Assembly (NCBI GenBank): GCA_964465355.1
Contig: CAYXJZ010000003.1
Span: 1-64,000 of the forward strand
Direction: 5' to 3'
Length of the DNA stretch: 64,000 bases
Origin: JAABTL01 sp964465355
GTDB taxonomy: Bacteria > Deinococcota > Deinococci > Deinococcales > Trueperaceae
Each line of letters begins with the position of its first letter. Positions within the stretch are counted from its first letter, which is position 1. The notes under the pieces are model-generated. The model was not told the origin of the DNA and did no database searches. It was given only the letters and a program-made list of their open reading frames with translations. Both the position numbers and the translations under genes were made by a program. Below, one piece after another: positions 52,919 through 61,702 of the stretch.

Positions 52919-54235
52919 TCAGGGCCGCCAGGCCTGGAAGAAGCTGCCGTTGATGTAGGTCTGCAACAAAGGTTCGTCGCCCACGATGCGTACAGGCATC
53001 TCCACCGACTCGCCAGCGGCCTGCTGCCGGTCGAAGACGGTGCGCTCGCCCTCTGCGTCGGCCACCACCACCGTGAGGCGGTACGGCTCGCGCAGGAGGC
53101 TGGCCACGCCGACGTTGGCAGGATCGAAACGGAAGGGGATGACACGACTGCCGTCCTCCTGCAGGGCGGTGGTGCCCGGCGCTGGCACGGCGTCGGCTTC
53201 CGTGTCATCGTCGTCGATCGTAGGGCCAGGATCGCGGCCGGGATCGCCGAAGACCAGTGGATCGGAGGGCTGGTTCGGGCCGGGATCGCGGTCGGGCAAG
53301 CCGAACCAACCGAGGTCGAGGGGATCGGCACCACCGTTGATGGTCAAGGCAACGGGCGAGCCGACCAAGGTGTAGCCCTGCGGCAGCACCTCCACCACAC
53401 CTTCCGGCAGGTTGGGGTCCTGCACCCGGCGGATGGCCCCGACCATGAGCTGGGCCCCACGCAGGCTGAGCTGCGCCTGCCACAATGGCTGACCGTGCAG
53501 ATCGGGCACCGCCACCACCTGGGCGCCCTCAAGCGAGTACATCAGGGTGACGGGCGTGGAGGGTGAGACCTGGCTGCCTGCTGCGGGCCGCTGGCCGGTG
53601 ACGGTGCCCGGGCGATCGAAGCTGAGATCGGCGGCAAGGCGCTCCACCTGACGTACGCCAAGGGCCTCGAGCGCTGCCACCGCCTGATCGAGTGGCTGTC
53701 CGCTGAGGTCGGGCAGGGTCAGGGGCACGTCCACCAGGCCGCGGCTGACCACCAGTTCCACGCCCTGGCCGATCGGCAAGGCGGTGCCTGAAGCCGGCTC
53801 CTGCCTCACCACGCTGCCGAGGGGCCGATCGGAGGGCTGGTAGAGCACCCTGTCGATGACCACACCGACGCCCCCGGCGCGGCTGATGGCCTCGGTCTCG
53901 CTCAGGCCGACCAGCGCCGGCGCCACCCGCACCTCGCTGAGGGCGTTGACCCCGAGGGACACCTGCCTGCCAGGGCGCACCCATTGCCCGGCAGCGGGTG
54001 ACTGCGACAGCACCTGGTTCGGGGCAGCGTTGGGGTCGACCTCTGGGAAGCCGCGCGGCTCTAGACCCAGCTCGCGTAGTGCTGCGCTGGCCTGATCCAC
54101 GTTCATGCCCTTGACGTCAGGCAACCGGACCTCATCGGCATCGAGATAGCTGTAGCCCACCCAGCCGACCGCGGCCAGCAGCGCGAGGAGCAACAGGCCA
54201 AGGGCGACCAGGCGGGTGACCGAGGCGTTCACCAT
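52919..54235 (-). CDS. Membrane-anchored orphan PASTA-repeat protein
   Basis: The 438 aa protein has one transmembrane segment near residues 9-29 (ALGLLLLALLAAVGWVGYSYL), four PASTA repeats (about 35-97, 101-165, 168-237, 240-303) and a Pro/Asp-rich spacer before a C-terminal beta-rich domain ending GSFFQAWRP. PASTA domains bind peptidoglycan fragments or beta-lactams and are usually fused to Ser/Thr kinases or PBPs; no kinase domain is present. ATG at 54235 is seven bases from TAGCCT (54243-54248). Confidence 0.85.
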   Translation of the reverse strand: MVNASVTRLVALGLLLLALLAAVGWVGYSYLDADEVRLPDVKGMNVDQASAALRELGLEPRGFPEVDPNAAPNQVLSQSPAAGQWVRPGRQVSLGVNALSEVRVAPALVGLSETEAISRAGGVGVVIDRVLYQPSDRPLGSVVRQEPASGTALPIGQGVELVVSRGLVDVPLTLPDLSGQPLDQAVAALEALGVRQVERLAADLSFDRPGTVTGQRPAAGSQVSPSTPVTLMYSLEGAQVVAVPDLHGQPLWQAQLSLRGAQLMVGAIRRVQDPNLPEGVVEVLPQGYTLVGSPVALTINGGADPLDLGWFGLPDRDPGPNQPSDPLVFGDPGRDPGPTIDDDDTEADAVPAPGTTALQEDGSRVIPFRFDPANVGVASLLREPYRLTVVVADAEGERTVFDRQQAAGESVEMPVRIVGDEPLLQTYINGSFFQAWRP

Positions 54236-54320
54236 CGGGAGGAGGCTATCACGCGACCCTGAGGGGTCCATGCGGTCTGAGGTGGCTGAAGTGGCGCCAG
54301 CCGGGTCGGTACACTCCTGC

Positions 54321-54944
54321 ATGATCCGGGACATCGGCGGTCTACCGGCCTCCTTCACATCGGCTGCAGCTGAGCAGGACGGGCAGACGGAGCTGTCCTT
54401 GTTGCAGCGGGCCGAGCAGCAGGGGGTAGCCGTGGCCCCGATGGCGGTGGTGCCGGTGTCGGTGGAGGCCGAGTTCTACCGACTCAACGACCTGCCGAGG
54501 CGCCTCTTGTCGCTGTTCCATGGCGTGGACCTGCGTGATCCAGACGAGGAGGACCTGGAAGACCTCGCACCGACCGCCGGCGGCCTCGTGCGTGAGCACG
54601 CCTTGCTCGATGAGGTGATCGAGTCCTTCTACGAAGCCATGGTGGGCCTGCCGCATGACCTGGAGGTTCGTCGTGTCGGCGCAAGCGGGATCATGGCCAG
54701 CCGCGGACGACCCGCCCTGCTGGCCCTCAAGCGCCTCTGGGCAGCTGATTGGACGGCGGAGGCCTTGGCCATGCGCCTCGGCGCTGGCGGCGGACTCGCT
54801 CCAGTGGCGGCGCCTGTGTTGATCCACGGCGCCGCAGCACGACCCGACGAGGCCGCCTCGGCAGCGGTCAGTCAGGCGCTAGGCCTCCCGCTGAAGGCTT
54901 GGACCGATGCTGCTGGTCTGCTGACGCGGCTCTCCCCTGCCTAG
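54321..54944 (+). CDS. Hypothetical protein
   Basis: A 207 aa soluble protein I do not recognise. Notable stretches are FYRLNDLPRRLLSLFHGVDLRDPDEEDLEDLAP and GAGGGLAPVAAPVLIHGAAARPDE. ATG at 54321 follows TACACT (54310-54315) with a five-base gap. It is divergent from the PASTA gene and convergent with the UPF0316 gene. Confidence 0.7.
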   Translation: MIRDIGGLPASFTSAAAEQDGQTELSLLQRAEQQGVAVAPMAVVPVSVEAEFYRLNDLPRRLLSLFHGVDLRDPDEEDLEDLAPTAGGLVREHALLDEVIESFYEAMVGLPHDLEVRRVGASGIMASRGRPALLALKRLWAADWTAEALAMRLGAGGGLAPVAAPVLIHGAAARPDEAASAAVSQALGLPLKAWTDAAGLLTRLSPA

Positions 54945-54969
54945 CCGCTGCCGGCGGTTCGCGGCCGCC

Positions 54970-55509
54970 CTACTTGCGCGGGCGCAGGGCGGGAAGCTGG
55001 GCGTCGCGTGCCGGGGTGGTGGACTCGACCGTCACGTAGGCCGCCGGGTTGATGCGGCGCACCACCTTGAGCGCCTCCGGCACCCGGCGGCGCGGCAGCA
55101 CCGTGAACAGCACGCGCACGTCGCCGTCGCGTCCCTGGCCATTGACCGAGGTCACGAAGTAGCCGGCCTGCCGCAGCGCGCCTTCCAGTGGCGGGGCGTC
55201 CACCTTGCTCACCACCCGAAGCAGGCTGTCGCCTGCGGCGATCCAGCGCTCCACCGACACACCGAGCATGGTGCCTGCCGCGTAGCCGGCGGCGTAGGCC
55301 AAGAACTTCACGGGGCTGTCGAGGCTGCCGAGCACCTGGGCGGCCGCGGTCAGCCAGACGAGGGCCTCGAAGAAGCCGAGCAGGCCGGCCACCGTGCGAC
55401 GGCCGCGCACCAGGTAGGTGATGCGCAAGGTGCCCAAGGTCACGTCGAGGATGCGCAAGGAGAAGATGAGCAGCGCGGCCAGCGGCAAGGAGAGCATCTC
55501 GGGGTTCAC
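54970..55509 (-). CDS. UPF0316/DUF2179-type membrane protein
   Basis: A 179 aa protein with three or so N-terminal membrane segments (LSLPLAALLIFSLRILDVTLGTLRI, GLLGFFEALVWLTAAAQVLG) and a soluble C-terminal DUF2179-like region (GRDGDVRVLFTVLPRRRVPEALKVV). Function unknown. The GTG start overlaps the ROK kinase stop (GTGA, 55506-55509), last in a four-gene coupled run. Confidence 0.85.
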   Translation of the reverse strand: MNPEMLSLPLAALLIFSLRILDVTLGTLRITYLVRGRRTVAGLLGFFEALVWLTAAAQVLGSLDSPVKFLAYAAGYAAGTMLGVSVERWIAAGDSLLRVVSKVDAPPLEGALRQAGYFVTSVNGQGRDGDVRVLFTVLPRRRVPEALKVVRRINPAAYVTVESTTPARDAQLPALRPRK

Positions 55510-56405
55510 GGTGTTACCTCCTTGGCGTGCAGCGCCACCGCGGCGGCGCCGATCACCCCGGCGTCGCCGCCCAGCTCCGCGACCCGAAGGACCGTGGGCG
55601 GGTAGCCCTCCATGGCCCGGTCGGTCGCCGCCCGAACACGGTCGAGGTAGAAGGCGCCGACGCTCACCAGGCCACCACCGAGCACGAAGCCGTCGGGATC
55701 GATGGTCTTGGCCAGGTTGGCCAGACCAATGCCGGTGTAGTGCGCTGCCTGGTCGACGATGGCCAAGGCACGTCGATCGCCGTCGCGGGCCAGGTCGAAC
55801 AGCTCCCTGGTGGACATCTCGCGGGAGAAGACGTAGCTGGCCTCCCTGGCGATGGAGCGACCGGCCGCCATGGCCTCCCAGGTGCCGGCATGGCCGTCGC
55901 CGCCCATGGACCCGCCGGGCAGGATGACCATGTGGCCGATCTCGCCAGCGATGCCATGGGCGCCGCGCAGGACCTCCTGGCCGATGAACAGGCCGCCACC
56001 CACGCCGGTGGACAGCGTGACGTAGATGCTGCTACGCCAGCCGCGGGCGGCGCCGAAGCGGTGCTCGGCGTAGCCGGCGGCGTTGGCGTCGTTCTCCAGC
56101 TCCACCGGCAGGCCGAGCAGGCGGCTCAGGCCTTCGACCAGGGGTGCGTCCTCCATGCCGGCGATGTTGGGGGCGAAGCGCACCCGGCCCCGCTCGAAAT
56201 CGAGCGGACCGGGGCAGCCGATGCCGACCACGTCCACTTGCGGATGCGCCTGCAACAGAGGGCTGGCGACCTCACCCAAGGCCGCCAGCACGTCGGGGAA
56301 ACCGGTCTGCGGTGTGTCGGTGCGGCGGCGGTCCACCACCTTGCCGTCCTCCACCACAGCCGCGGCGATCTTGGTACCGCCCAGGTCCAAGCCGATGGCG
56401 ATCAT
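55506..56405 (-). CDS. ROK-family sugar kinase without the zinc-binding cysteines
   Basis: The 299 aa protein has the ROK phosphate loop IGLDLGGTKIAAAVVE, ENDANAAGYAEHRFGAA with the catalytic Asp, TLSTGVGGGLFI and GEIGHMV with the conserved His158. The ROK zinc motif CxCGxxGCxE is replaced at 168-177 by GGDGHAGTWE: all three cysteines are lost while the final Glu is kept. Probably a glucokinase by overall pattern, but the substrate is not certain. The ATG overlaps ackA (56402-56405). Confidence 0.88.
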   Translation of the reverse strand: MIAIGLDLGGTKIAAAVVEDGKVVDRRRTDTPQTGFPDVLAALGEVASPLLQAHPQVDVVGIGCPGPLDFERGRVRFAPNIAGMEDAPLVEGLSRLLGLPVELENDANAAGYAEHRFGAARGWRSSIYVTLSTGVGGGLFIGQEVLRGAHGIAGEIGHMVILPGGSMGGDGHAGTWEAMAAGRSIAREASYVFSREMSTRELFDLARDGDRRALAIVDQAAHYTGIGLANLAKTIDPDGFVLGGGLVSVGAFYLDRVRAATDRAMEGYPPTVLRVAELGGDAGVIGAAAVALHAKEVTP

Positions 56406-57550
56406 GCCGGTCCCTCCCCTGTCTGCTCGCTAGCCTCGGTCAGGCCCATGGCCCGCAAGGCTTCTTGCGCCATCATCCCATCCTCGTCGGTGGCGATGAC
56501 CATGACGGCCACCGGCCCGCCGCGGTCGATGCGCACGGCGCCGGTGGCGTTGCGCTGCGGGTCGACCTCGATGCCGAAGGTCGCCAGGCCCGCCAGGGCG
56601 GCCGCCCTGGTCGCCGCGTCGTGCTCACCGATGCCGCCGGTGAAGACGATCGCGTCCAGGCCGCCCATGGCGAAGGCCAAGGAACCCACCGCCAGCCGCA
56701 CCCGGTAGGCGAAGACCTCCAGCGCAAGGCGCGCGCCCTCATGCCCCTCCGCCATCGCAGCGCGCAGGTCGCGGACGTCGTTCGAGAGGCCGGAGAGGCC
56801 CCGCAGCCCGGCGTGACGGTGCAGAGCGCTGTCCAGCTCGGACAAGGGCATGCCGCCGCGTAGCAGGTGCAGCAGCACCCCTGGATCGATGGCGCCTGAG
56901 CGTGTGCCCATCACGAGCCCGTCCAGCGGGGTGAAGCCCATGGTGGTCTCCGCCGAACGGCCGTGGTCGATGGCAGCGGCGCTGGCGCCGTTGCCCAGGT
57001 GCAGGGTGACGATACGCAGCTCCTCCCGAGGGCGGCCCAACAGCTCGGCCGCCCGGCGGCTCACGCCGTCGTGGGAAGGGCCGTGGAAGCCGTAGCGACG
57101 GATGCCGTGCTCCGTGTACCAGGCCTCTGGCACGGCGTAGCGGAAGGCTCGCGGCGCCATGCCTGCGTGGAAGGCCGTGTCGAAGACGGCCACGTGCGGC
57201 ACCATCGGCAACGACTCCCTGGCCGAGCGCAGGGCCGCCAGGTTGGCCGGGTTGTGCAACGGCGCCAGATGCACGATGCCCTCCAGGTCACGCAGCACAT
57301 GGTCGTCGATCACGGTGGGCTCGGTGTAGCGCTCGCCTCCATGGACGACCCGGTGGACCACCAGGCGCAGACGGCTTAGGTCGGTCTGCTGTTCCAGCTC
57401 GAGCAGCGCCCGCCGCCACGCCTGGTGATGGTCGGGGATGCGGCCTGTCTCGCCGATGCGTTCGATGAGCAGCCGTTGGCCGGTGGGACGCAGCGCCAGC
57501 TTGAGGCTGGAGCTGCCAGCGTTGACGATGAGCAGGTCGGGGTGGTCCAT
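56402..57550 (-). CDS. ackA: Acetate kinase
   Basis: Interconverts acetyl phosphate and acetate with ATP. The 382 aa protein has LIVNAGSSSLKLAL, VVHRVVHGGERY, FDTAFHAGMAP, RRYGFHGPSHDGVSRRA, LHLGNGASAAAID and VFTGGIGEHDAATR. ATG at 57550 chosen, with GAGG about seven bases upstream; a TTG at 57553 overlapping the previous stop is possible. No pta gene is adjacent; neighbours are a phosphoesterase and the ROK kinase. Confidence 0.95.
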   Translation of the reverse strand: MDHPDLLIVNAGSSSLKLALRPTGQRLLIERIGETGRIPDHHQAWRRALLELEQQTDLSRLRLVVHRVVHGGERYTEPTVIDDHVLRDLEGIVHLAPLHNPANLAALRSARESLPMVPHVAVFDTAFHAGMAPRAFRYAVPEAWYTEHGIRRYGFHGPSHDGVSRRAAELLGRPREELRIVTLHLGNGASAAAIDHGRSAETTMGFTPLDGLVMGTRSGAIDPGVLLHLLRGGMPLSELDSALHRHAGLRGLSGLSNDVRDLRAAMAEGHEGARLALEVFAYRVRLAVGSLAFAMGGLDAIVFTGGIGEHDAATRAAALAGLATFGIEVDPQRNATGAVRIDRGGPVAVMVIATDEDGMMAQEALRAMGLTEASEQTGEGPA

Positions 57551-58242
57551 CAAGGCGCCTCACGCAGCAGCACCGGTTCGAAGCCGACCCGATCGGCGGC
57601 GACGAAGGCCACACGGGTGCCTGGCAGGTCTGGGAGGTGCACCGGCCCGTCACCGTGCACGTGGCCGAAGACCAGCGCGTCTGGTGCCTCGGCAGCCAGC
57701 AGGTCGAGGAAGTCGGATGGCCCGCCCATGGGGTTGGTGGGTGGGAAGTGCAGCATGACGACGCGGTAGCCCGGCCCCTCGCGACGCATGGCGGCGAGCG
57801 ACAGCGCCAGCCGCTGCACCTCACGCTCGTAGATCTTCTGGTCCTGTTCACCGAAGCCGTGGGCACCAGGGCAGATCCAGCCGCGGGTCCCCCCTACCAC
57901 CACATCGCCGATGCGCAGCGCGTCGTTCTGCAAGGCCTGCATGTTGGCCGGCAGGGCCGCCCTGAGCTGGCGCAGAGACGGCCACCAGTAGTCGTGGTTG
58001 CCGCGCAGCAGCACCTTGCGCCCAGGCAGGTCGGCGATGGCCTGCAGGTCCACCATGGCCTCCTCGAGGCGCATGGCCCAGGAGATGTCGCCCGCGATCA
58101 GCACCAGGTCGTCGGCGCCCACGCGGCGACGCCAGCCTTCGAAGAACACGTCTGGGTGTCGCGCCCAGCCGGGACCGAATACGTCCATGGGCTTGGGCTG
58201 CGCGCCGGAGAGGTGCGGGTCGGCGATGGCGAAGACGCGCAT
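57550..58242 (-). CDS. Calcineurin-like metallophosphoesterase
   Basis: The 230 aa protein has the metal-binding motifs IADPHLSG, AGDISWAM, LLRGNHDYWW, VMLHFPPTNP and VFGHVHGDGP in order, a standard single-domain phosphoesterase. The start IADPHL and RKVLLRGNHDYWW match a group of conserved bacterial predicted phosphohydrolases of unknown substrate. ATG at 58242 is six bases after TAGACT (58249-58254), so it heads the phosphoesterase-ackA-ROK-UPF0316 transcript. Confidence 0.9.
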   Translation of the reverse strand: MRVFAIADPHLSGAQPKPMDVFGPGWARHPDVFFEGWRRRVGADDLVLIAGDISWAMRLEEAMVDLQAIADLPGRKVLLRGNHDYWWPSLRQLRAALPANMQALQNDALRIGDVVVGGTRGWICPGAHGFGEQDQKIYEREVQRLALSLAAMRREGPGYRVVMLHFPPTNPMGGPSDFLDLLAAEAPDALVFGHVHGDGPVHLPDLPGTRVAFVAADRVGFEPVLLREAP

Positions 58243-58261
58243 CCCGCGAGTCTACCGCCTG

Positions 58262-59413
58262 CTACGCCACCCCCGGCCAATCGTCTGGCCGCTCGCCCAG
58301 CCCAAGGCGCCAGGCCACCGCAGCCGCCACCCGCTCGCCCGCCCTGCCATCGCCGAATGGGTTGGGCGCGCGGCGCATGCGCTCGAGCTGGCTCTCGTCA
58401 GCCAGCAGCTCGAGCAGCCCATCGCGCACCCTGGAAGGGTCGTTGCCCAACAGCCGCACGGCCCCCACCTCCACGCCCTCGGGACGCTCGGTCAGGTTGC
58501 GCACCACAGCAACTGGCACGCCGAGGGCCGGTCCCTCCTCCTGCAGGCCACCAGAGTCCGTGAGGATCAGGCGCGCACCCTGCATCAGCGCCAGCATGGC
58601 GAGGTAGTCCCAATCCTCCTCCAGCAGCACGTTGGGCAATCCGCCAAGGGCAGGTTGCAGGGCTGCCCTCACCACAGGGTTGCGGTGCATGGGCAGGACG
58701 AAGAGGTGGTCGTGGTGCACACGGGCTGCATCGGCCAAGGCCTCGGCCAGCTCTGGCAGGACCGCCAGGTTCTCTCGCCGATGCAGGGTGACAGCCACCC
58801 GCGGGCGCTTGGGGTCGATGTGGGCAGGCAGGGCGGCGCGCCGCACCGCCCAGCGCACGGCGTCCACCGCCGTGTTCCCTGTGACCACCATGCGCTCAGC
58901 CGACTTGCCCTCGGCGATGAGGTGACGCCTGGCCAGTGGCGTCGGCGGCAGGTCGATGTCGGTGAGCACGTCGGTGAGGCGGCGGTTGGCCTCCTCGGGA
59001 AAGGGCTGGGCCATGTCGAAGCTGCGCAGCCCAGCCTCGACGTGCGCCACAGGCAGGCCCTCGTAGAAGGCTGCCAGCGCCACCGCGAAAGTGGTCAGCG
59101 TGTCGCCGTGCACCAGCACGTAGTCGGGCGCCAAGCGCCTGAGCTTCTCGGCGGCGGCTGGCACGATGCGGGCCAACAGGTCGGGCAGCGTCTGGCGCTC
59201 GGTCATGACCTGCAGGTCGGCGTCTGGCTGCATCTCGAAGATCTGCAGCATGCGGTCGAGCTGCTGCCGGTGCTGGCCGCTGACCAGGATCATCGGGGTC
59301 AGCGCAGGGTGCGCCTCGATGGCTTGCACGACCGGGGCCATCTTCGAGGCCTCCGGCCTCGTGCCGAAGGCCACCAGCACGCTGGCAGGCGACGCAGTGG
59401 GCACGGGGTTCAC
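58262..59413 (-). CDS. wecB: UDP-N-acetylglucosamine 2-epimerase
   Basis: Converts UDP-GlcNAc to UDP-ManNAc for envelope polysaccharide. The 383 aa protein has FGTRPEASKMAPVV, LVSGQHRQQLDRML, YVLVHGDTLTTFA, HVEAGLRSFD, PFPEEANRRLTD and LTDSGGLQEEGPALGVP. GTG at 59413 has AGGTG upstream. It follows the wecA-like gene by 30 bases, a pairing expected for lipid-linked polysaccharide initiation. Confidence 0.95.
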   Translation of the reverse strand: MNPVPTASPASVLVAFGTRPEASKMAPVVQAIEAHPALTPMILVSGQHRQQLDRMLQIFEMQPDADLQVMTERQTLPDLLARIVPAAAEKLRRLAPDYVLVHGDTLTTFAVALAAFYEGLPVAHVEAGLRSFDMAQPFPEEANRRLTDVLTDIDLPPTPLARRHLIAEGKSAERMVVTGNTAVDAVRWAVRRAALPAHIDPKRPRVAVTLHRRENLAVLPELAEALADAARVHHDHLFVLPMHRNPVVRAALQPALGGLPNVLLEEDWDYLAMLALMQGARLILTDSGGLQEEGPALGVPVAVVRNLTERPEGVEVGAVRLLGNDPSRVRDGLLELLADESQLERMRRAPNPFGDGRAGERVAAAVAWRLGLGERPDDWPGVA

Positions 59414-59443
59414 GCTCGCACCTGATCCACGCTCAGCCCTCGG

Positions 59444-60553
59444 TCACGTAGCGCGCGGCTGGGCCTCGGCGCGGCGCGCTTCGCGCCAGCGCAGCAGGCT
59501 GACGAGCCCGAGCAGCAGGACCGAGCCAAGGATGGTCGCCAGCAGCAGCGGCCACGGGGTGGCTGCCAGCAGCATGCCGAACACACCGCAGACCAAGGTG
59601 GCGCCCCACAGCAGGTAGACGGCGATGCGCGGGCTGCCGGAGCGTTGCCGCAGCATGTCGTGCAGGTGGTCGTTGGCGGCCACGGTGGGGTTCTGGCCCC
59701 GCCGCAGGCGACGGAACACCACCTGGGTGAGGTTGACGACCGGCAAGGCGAGGATGAGCACGGGCGCGGCCACCGTCACGGCGGCTGTCACCTTCAGCGA
59801 GCCAAGCACCGACACGGCGGCCAGCAGGAAGCCCAGGAAGTAGGCGCCGGAGTCCCCCATGGTGATGGAGGCCGGGTTGGAGTTGTGGCGAAGGAAGCCG
59901 AGGGCGCTGCCCACGACCGCCGCCAGCAGCAGCACCGAGACGCCGCGGTCTGGGAACTGCAGGGCCACGGCCAGCAGGCTGAGGCTGGCGATGGCGGCGA
60001 TGCCGGAGGAGAGGCCGTCCAGCCCGTCGACGAAGTTGAAGGCGTTGGTGAAGCCGACGATCCACAGCAGGGTGACGGCCACCGCCAAACCCTCCGGGAT
60101 GAAGAGGAAGGGGGCGTCGCCGAAGTAGTTGGTGATGAAGTCGATCTTGACGCCGTTGATGACCACGATGCCGGCGGCGGCGAACTGGGTGGCAAGGCGG
60201 GCGGCAGGCGCCACCTCCCACACGTCGTCGACCAGGCCGACGAGGGTCATGAGGGTGCCGGCCACCACGATGGCGAGGAGCTGCGCCCAGTACTCGGCCA
60301 GCAAGGCAGGGGCGACCAGGCTGCCCACCATCAGCGCGACCAGGAAGCCGCCGAAGATGGCGACACCACCGACGTTGGGCACGCGGCCCTTGTGCTGGCG
60401 GCGGCCGCGGCCGTGGGCCGACCCGCCCTCCTGCACCAGTCCGAGACGCGAGGCGGTGCGGCTGACCCAAGGCACCGCGAACACCACCACGACGAAAGCC
60501 ACCAACGAGGTCACCAGGACCAGGGCGGCGTATGAGGCGAGGTCGTCAGGCAC
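59444..60553 (-). CDS. wecA: Polyprenyl-phosphate GlcNAc-1-phosphate transferase (WecA/TagO type)
   Basis: Multi-pass membrane enzyme that starts lipid-linked polysaccharide synthesis. The 369 aa protein has about ten or eleven hydrophobic segments and the family motifs VGLVDDVWEV, FTNAFNFVDGLDGLSSG, NSNPASITMGDSGAYFLGF and NDHLHDMLRQRSGS. The DGLDGL form suits WecA/TagO more than MraY. GTG at 60553 is five bases from TACACT (60559-60564). wecB follows. Confidence 0.92.
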   Translation of the reverse strand: MPDDLASYAALVLVTSLVAFVVVVFAVPWVSRTASRLGLVQEGGSAHGRGRRQHKGRVPNVGGVAIFGGFLVALMVGSLVAPALLAEYWAQLLAIVVAGTLMTLVGLVDDVWEVAPAARLATQFAAAGIVVINGVKIDFITNYFGDAPFLFIPEGLAVAVTLLWIVGFTNAFNFVDGLDGLSSGIAAIASLSLLAVALQFPDRGVSVLLLAAVVGSALGFLRHNSNPASITMGDSGAYFLGFLLAAVSVLGSLKVTAAVTVAAPVLILALPVVNLTQVVFRRLRRGQNPTVAANDHLHDMLRQRSGSPRIAVYLLWGATLVCGVFGMLLAATPWPLLLATILGSVLLLGLVSLLRWREARRAEAQPRAT

Positions 60554-60604
60554 GATCCAGTGTACCTGTGAAGCTACGCCTTCGATGAGCGATCACCCTC
60601 AGTG

Positions 60605-61231
60605 CTAGCGCGTGCCGTAGATGCGGTCGCCTGCGTCGCCGAGGCCGGGGACGATGTAGCCCCGCTCGTCCAGCCGTTCGTCGAGGGCGGCCAGGATGAT
60701 CTCCACCTCGGGGTGGGCGGCTTGCACGGCGGCCACACCCTCCGGCGCGCCGAGGATGCACAGCAGCCTCGGGTGGCTCACGCCATGGCCCTTGAGCAGT
60801 TCCAGCGCCGCCACGGCAGAGCCGCCGGTGGCCAGCATGGGGTCTAGCACGAAGACCTCGCGCTCGGCGATGTCGGATGGCAGCTTGACGAAGTACTGCA
60901 CCGGCTGCAGGCTCTGTTCGTCGCGGTAGAGGCCGACGTGGCCGATGCGGGCGGAGGGGACAAGGCCGAGGATGCCGTCGGCCATGATCAGGCCGGCGCG
61001 CAAGATGGCCACAAGGGCGAGCTTCTTGCCTGCCAGGCGCCTGGCCTTCGCCTCAGCCACCGGCGTCTGCACCAGCACCTCCTCCAAGGGCAGGTCGCGC
61101 ATGGCGTCGTAGGCCATGAGCATGCTGATCTCGGTGCAGAGGTCGCGGAAGTCGCGCACCGTGGTCTCGCGGTCGCGCAGCACAGAGAGCTTGTGCTGCA
61201 CCAAGGGGTGGTCGACGATGGTCAGCGGCAT
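60605..61231 (-). CDS. upp: Uracil phosphoribosyltransferase
   Basis: Salvages uracil with PRPP to UMP. The 208 aa protein has HPLVQHKLSVLRD, VAILRAGLIMADGIL, GHVGLYRDEQSLQPVQYFVKLP, the PRPP loop FVLDPMLATGGSA and GYIVPGLGDAGDRIYGT. ATG at 61231 has GGAGG ten bases upstream. It lies 67 bases downstream of tRNA-Ser on the same strand, with a hairpin between them, so it may share that transcript. Confidence 0.96.
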   Translation of the reverse strand: MPLTIVDHPLVQHKLSVLRDRETTVRDFRDLCTEISMLMAYDAMRDLPLEEVLVQTPVAEAKARRLAGKKLALVAILRAGLIMADGILGLVPSARIGHVGLYRDEQSLQPVQYFVKLPSDIAEREVFVLDPMLATGGSAVAALELLKGHGVSHPRLLCILGAPEGVAAVQAAHPEVEIILAALDERLDERGYIVPGLGDAGDRIYGTR

Positions 61232-61265
61232 GGATGGCCCTCCTGGAGCGGGCTTGGCACAGGAA

Positions 61266-61289
61266 CGCCCGGGCGAAGGCACCCGGGCG
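61266..61289 (-). terminator. Hairpin between tRNA-Ser and upp
   Basis: Perfect 8-bp stem CGCCCGGG/CCCGGGCG with an 8-nt loop, nine bases past the tRNA 3' end. Could terminate the tRNA transcript or modulate read-through into upp. Confidence 0.45.
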
Positions 61290-61298
61290 AAACGTGGA

Positions 61299-61389
<91 letters not shown>

Positions 61390-61485
61390 TCGGTCCGACC
61401 TGGCGGTGATCTGGCCACCGCCGGAGCGCTCAGGAGGTTACCACGGGTCGAGGGGGCCGTAAAGCGACGTTGCGTCCGACCCCGC

Positions 61486-61515
61486 TTGACCTCGCCCCTG
61501 GCCGAGCGCTAAGTT
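61486..61515 (+). promoter_or_regulatory. Promoter of tRNA-Gln (CTG)
   Basis: TTGACC (61486-61491), 18-base spacer, TAAGTT (61510-61515), 15 bases before the tRNA. Confidence 0.7.
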
Positions 61516-61530
61516 GGTGAACGCCTGCGT

Positions 61531-61604
61531 TGGCCCTTCGTCTAATGGCAGGACAACTGGTTCTGGTCCAGTCGGTTGGGGTTCGAGTCCCTGAGGGCCA
61601 GCCA
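61531..61604 (+). tRNA. tRNA-Gln (CTG anticodon)
   Basis: Acceptor TGGCCCT/AGGGCCA with the weak U1-A72 pair typical of tRNA-Gln, D-loop CGTCTAATGGCAGGA, anticodon loop TTCTGGT with CTG, T-loop GGTTCGAGTCC and encoded CCA. Decodes CAG. Nearly identical to the second tRNA-Gln at 63084. Confidence 0.97.
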
Positions 61605-61610
61605 ACGCAA

Positions 61611-61644
61611 CGAGCCGCCCCCCGCCTTCTTGGGGGGCGGCTCG
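61611..61644. terminator. Strong terminator shared by tRNA-Gln and the S41 peptidase gene
   Basis: Perfect 13-bp stem CGAGCCGCCCCCC / GGGGGGCGGCTCG with an 8-nt loop, followed by CTTCTT. It faces the 3' ends of both flanking genes. Confidence 0.8.
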
Positions 61645-61702
61645 CTTCTTCGGCCCCCACGGTTCCAGCCCTGGTCCGGGCCTCCAAGCCGGCGTCGCTC
61701 TG

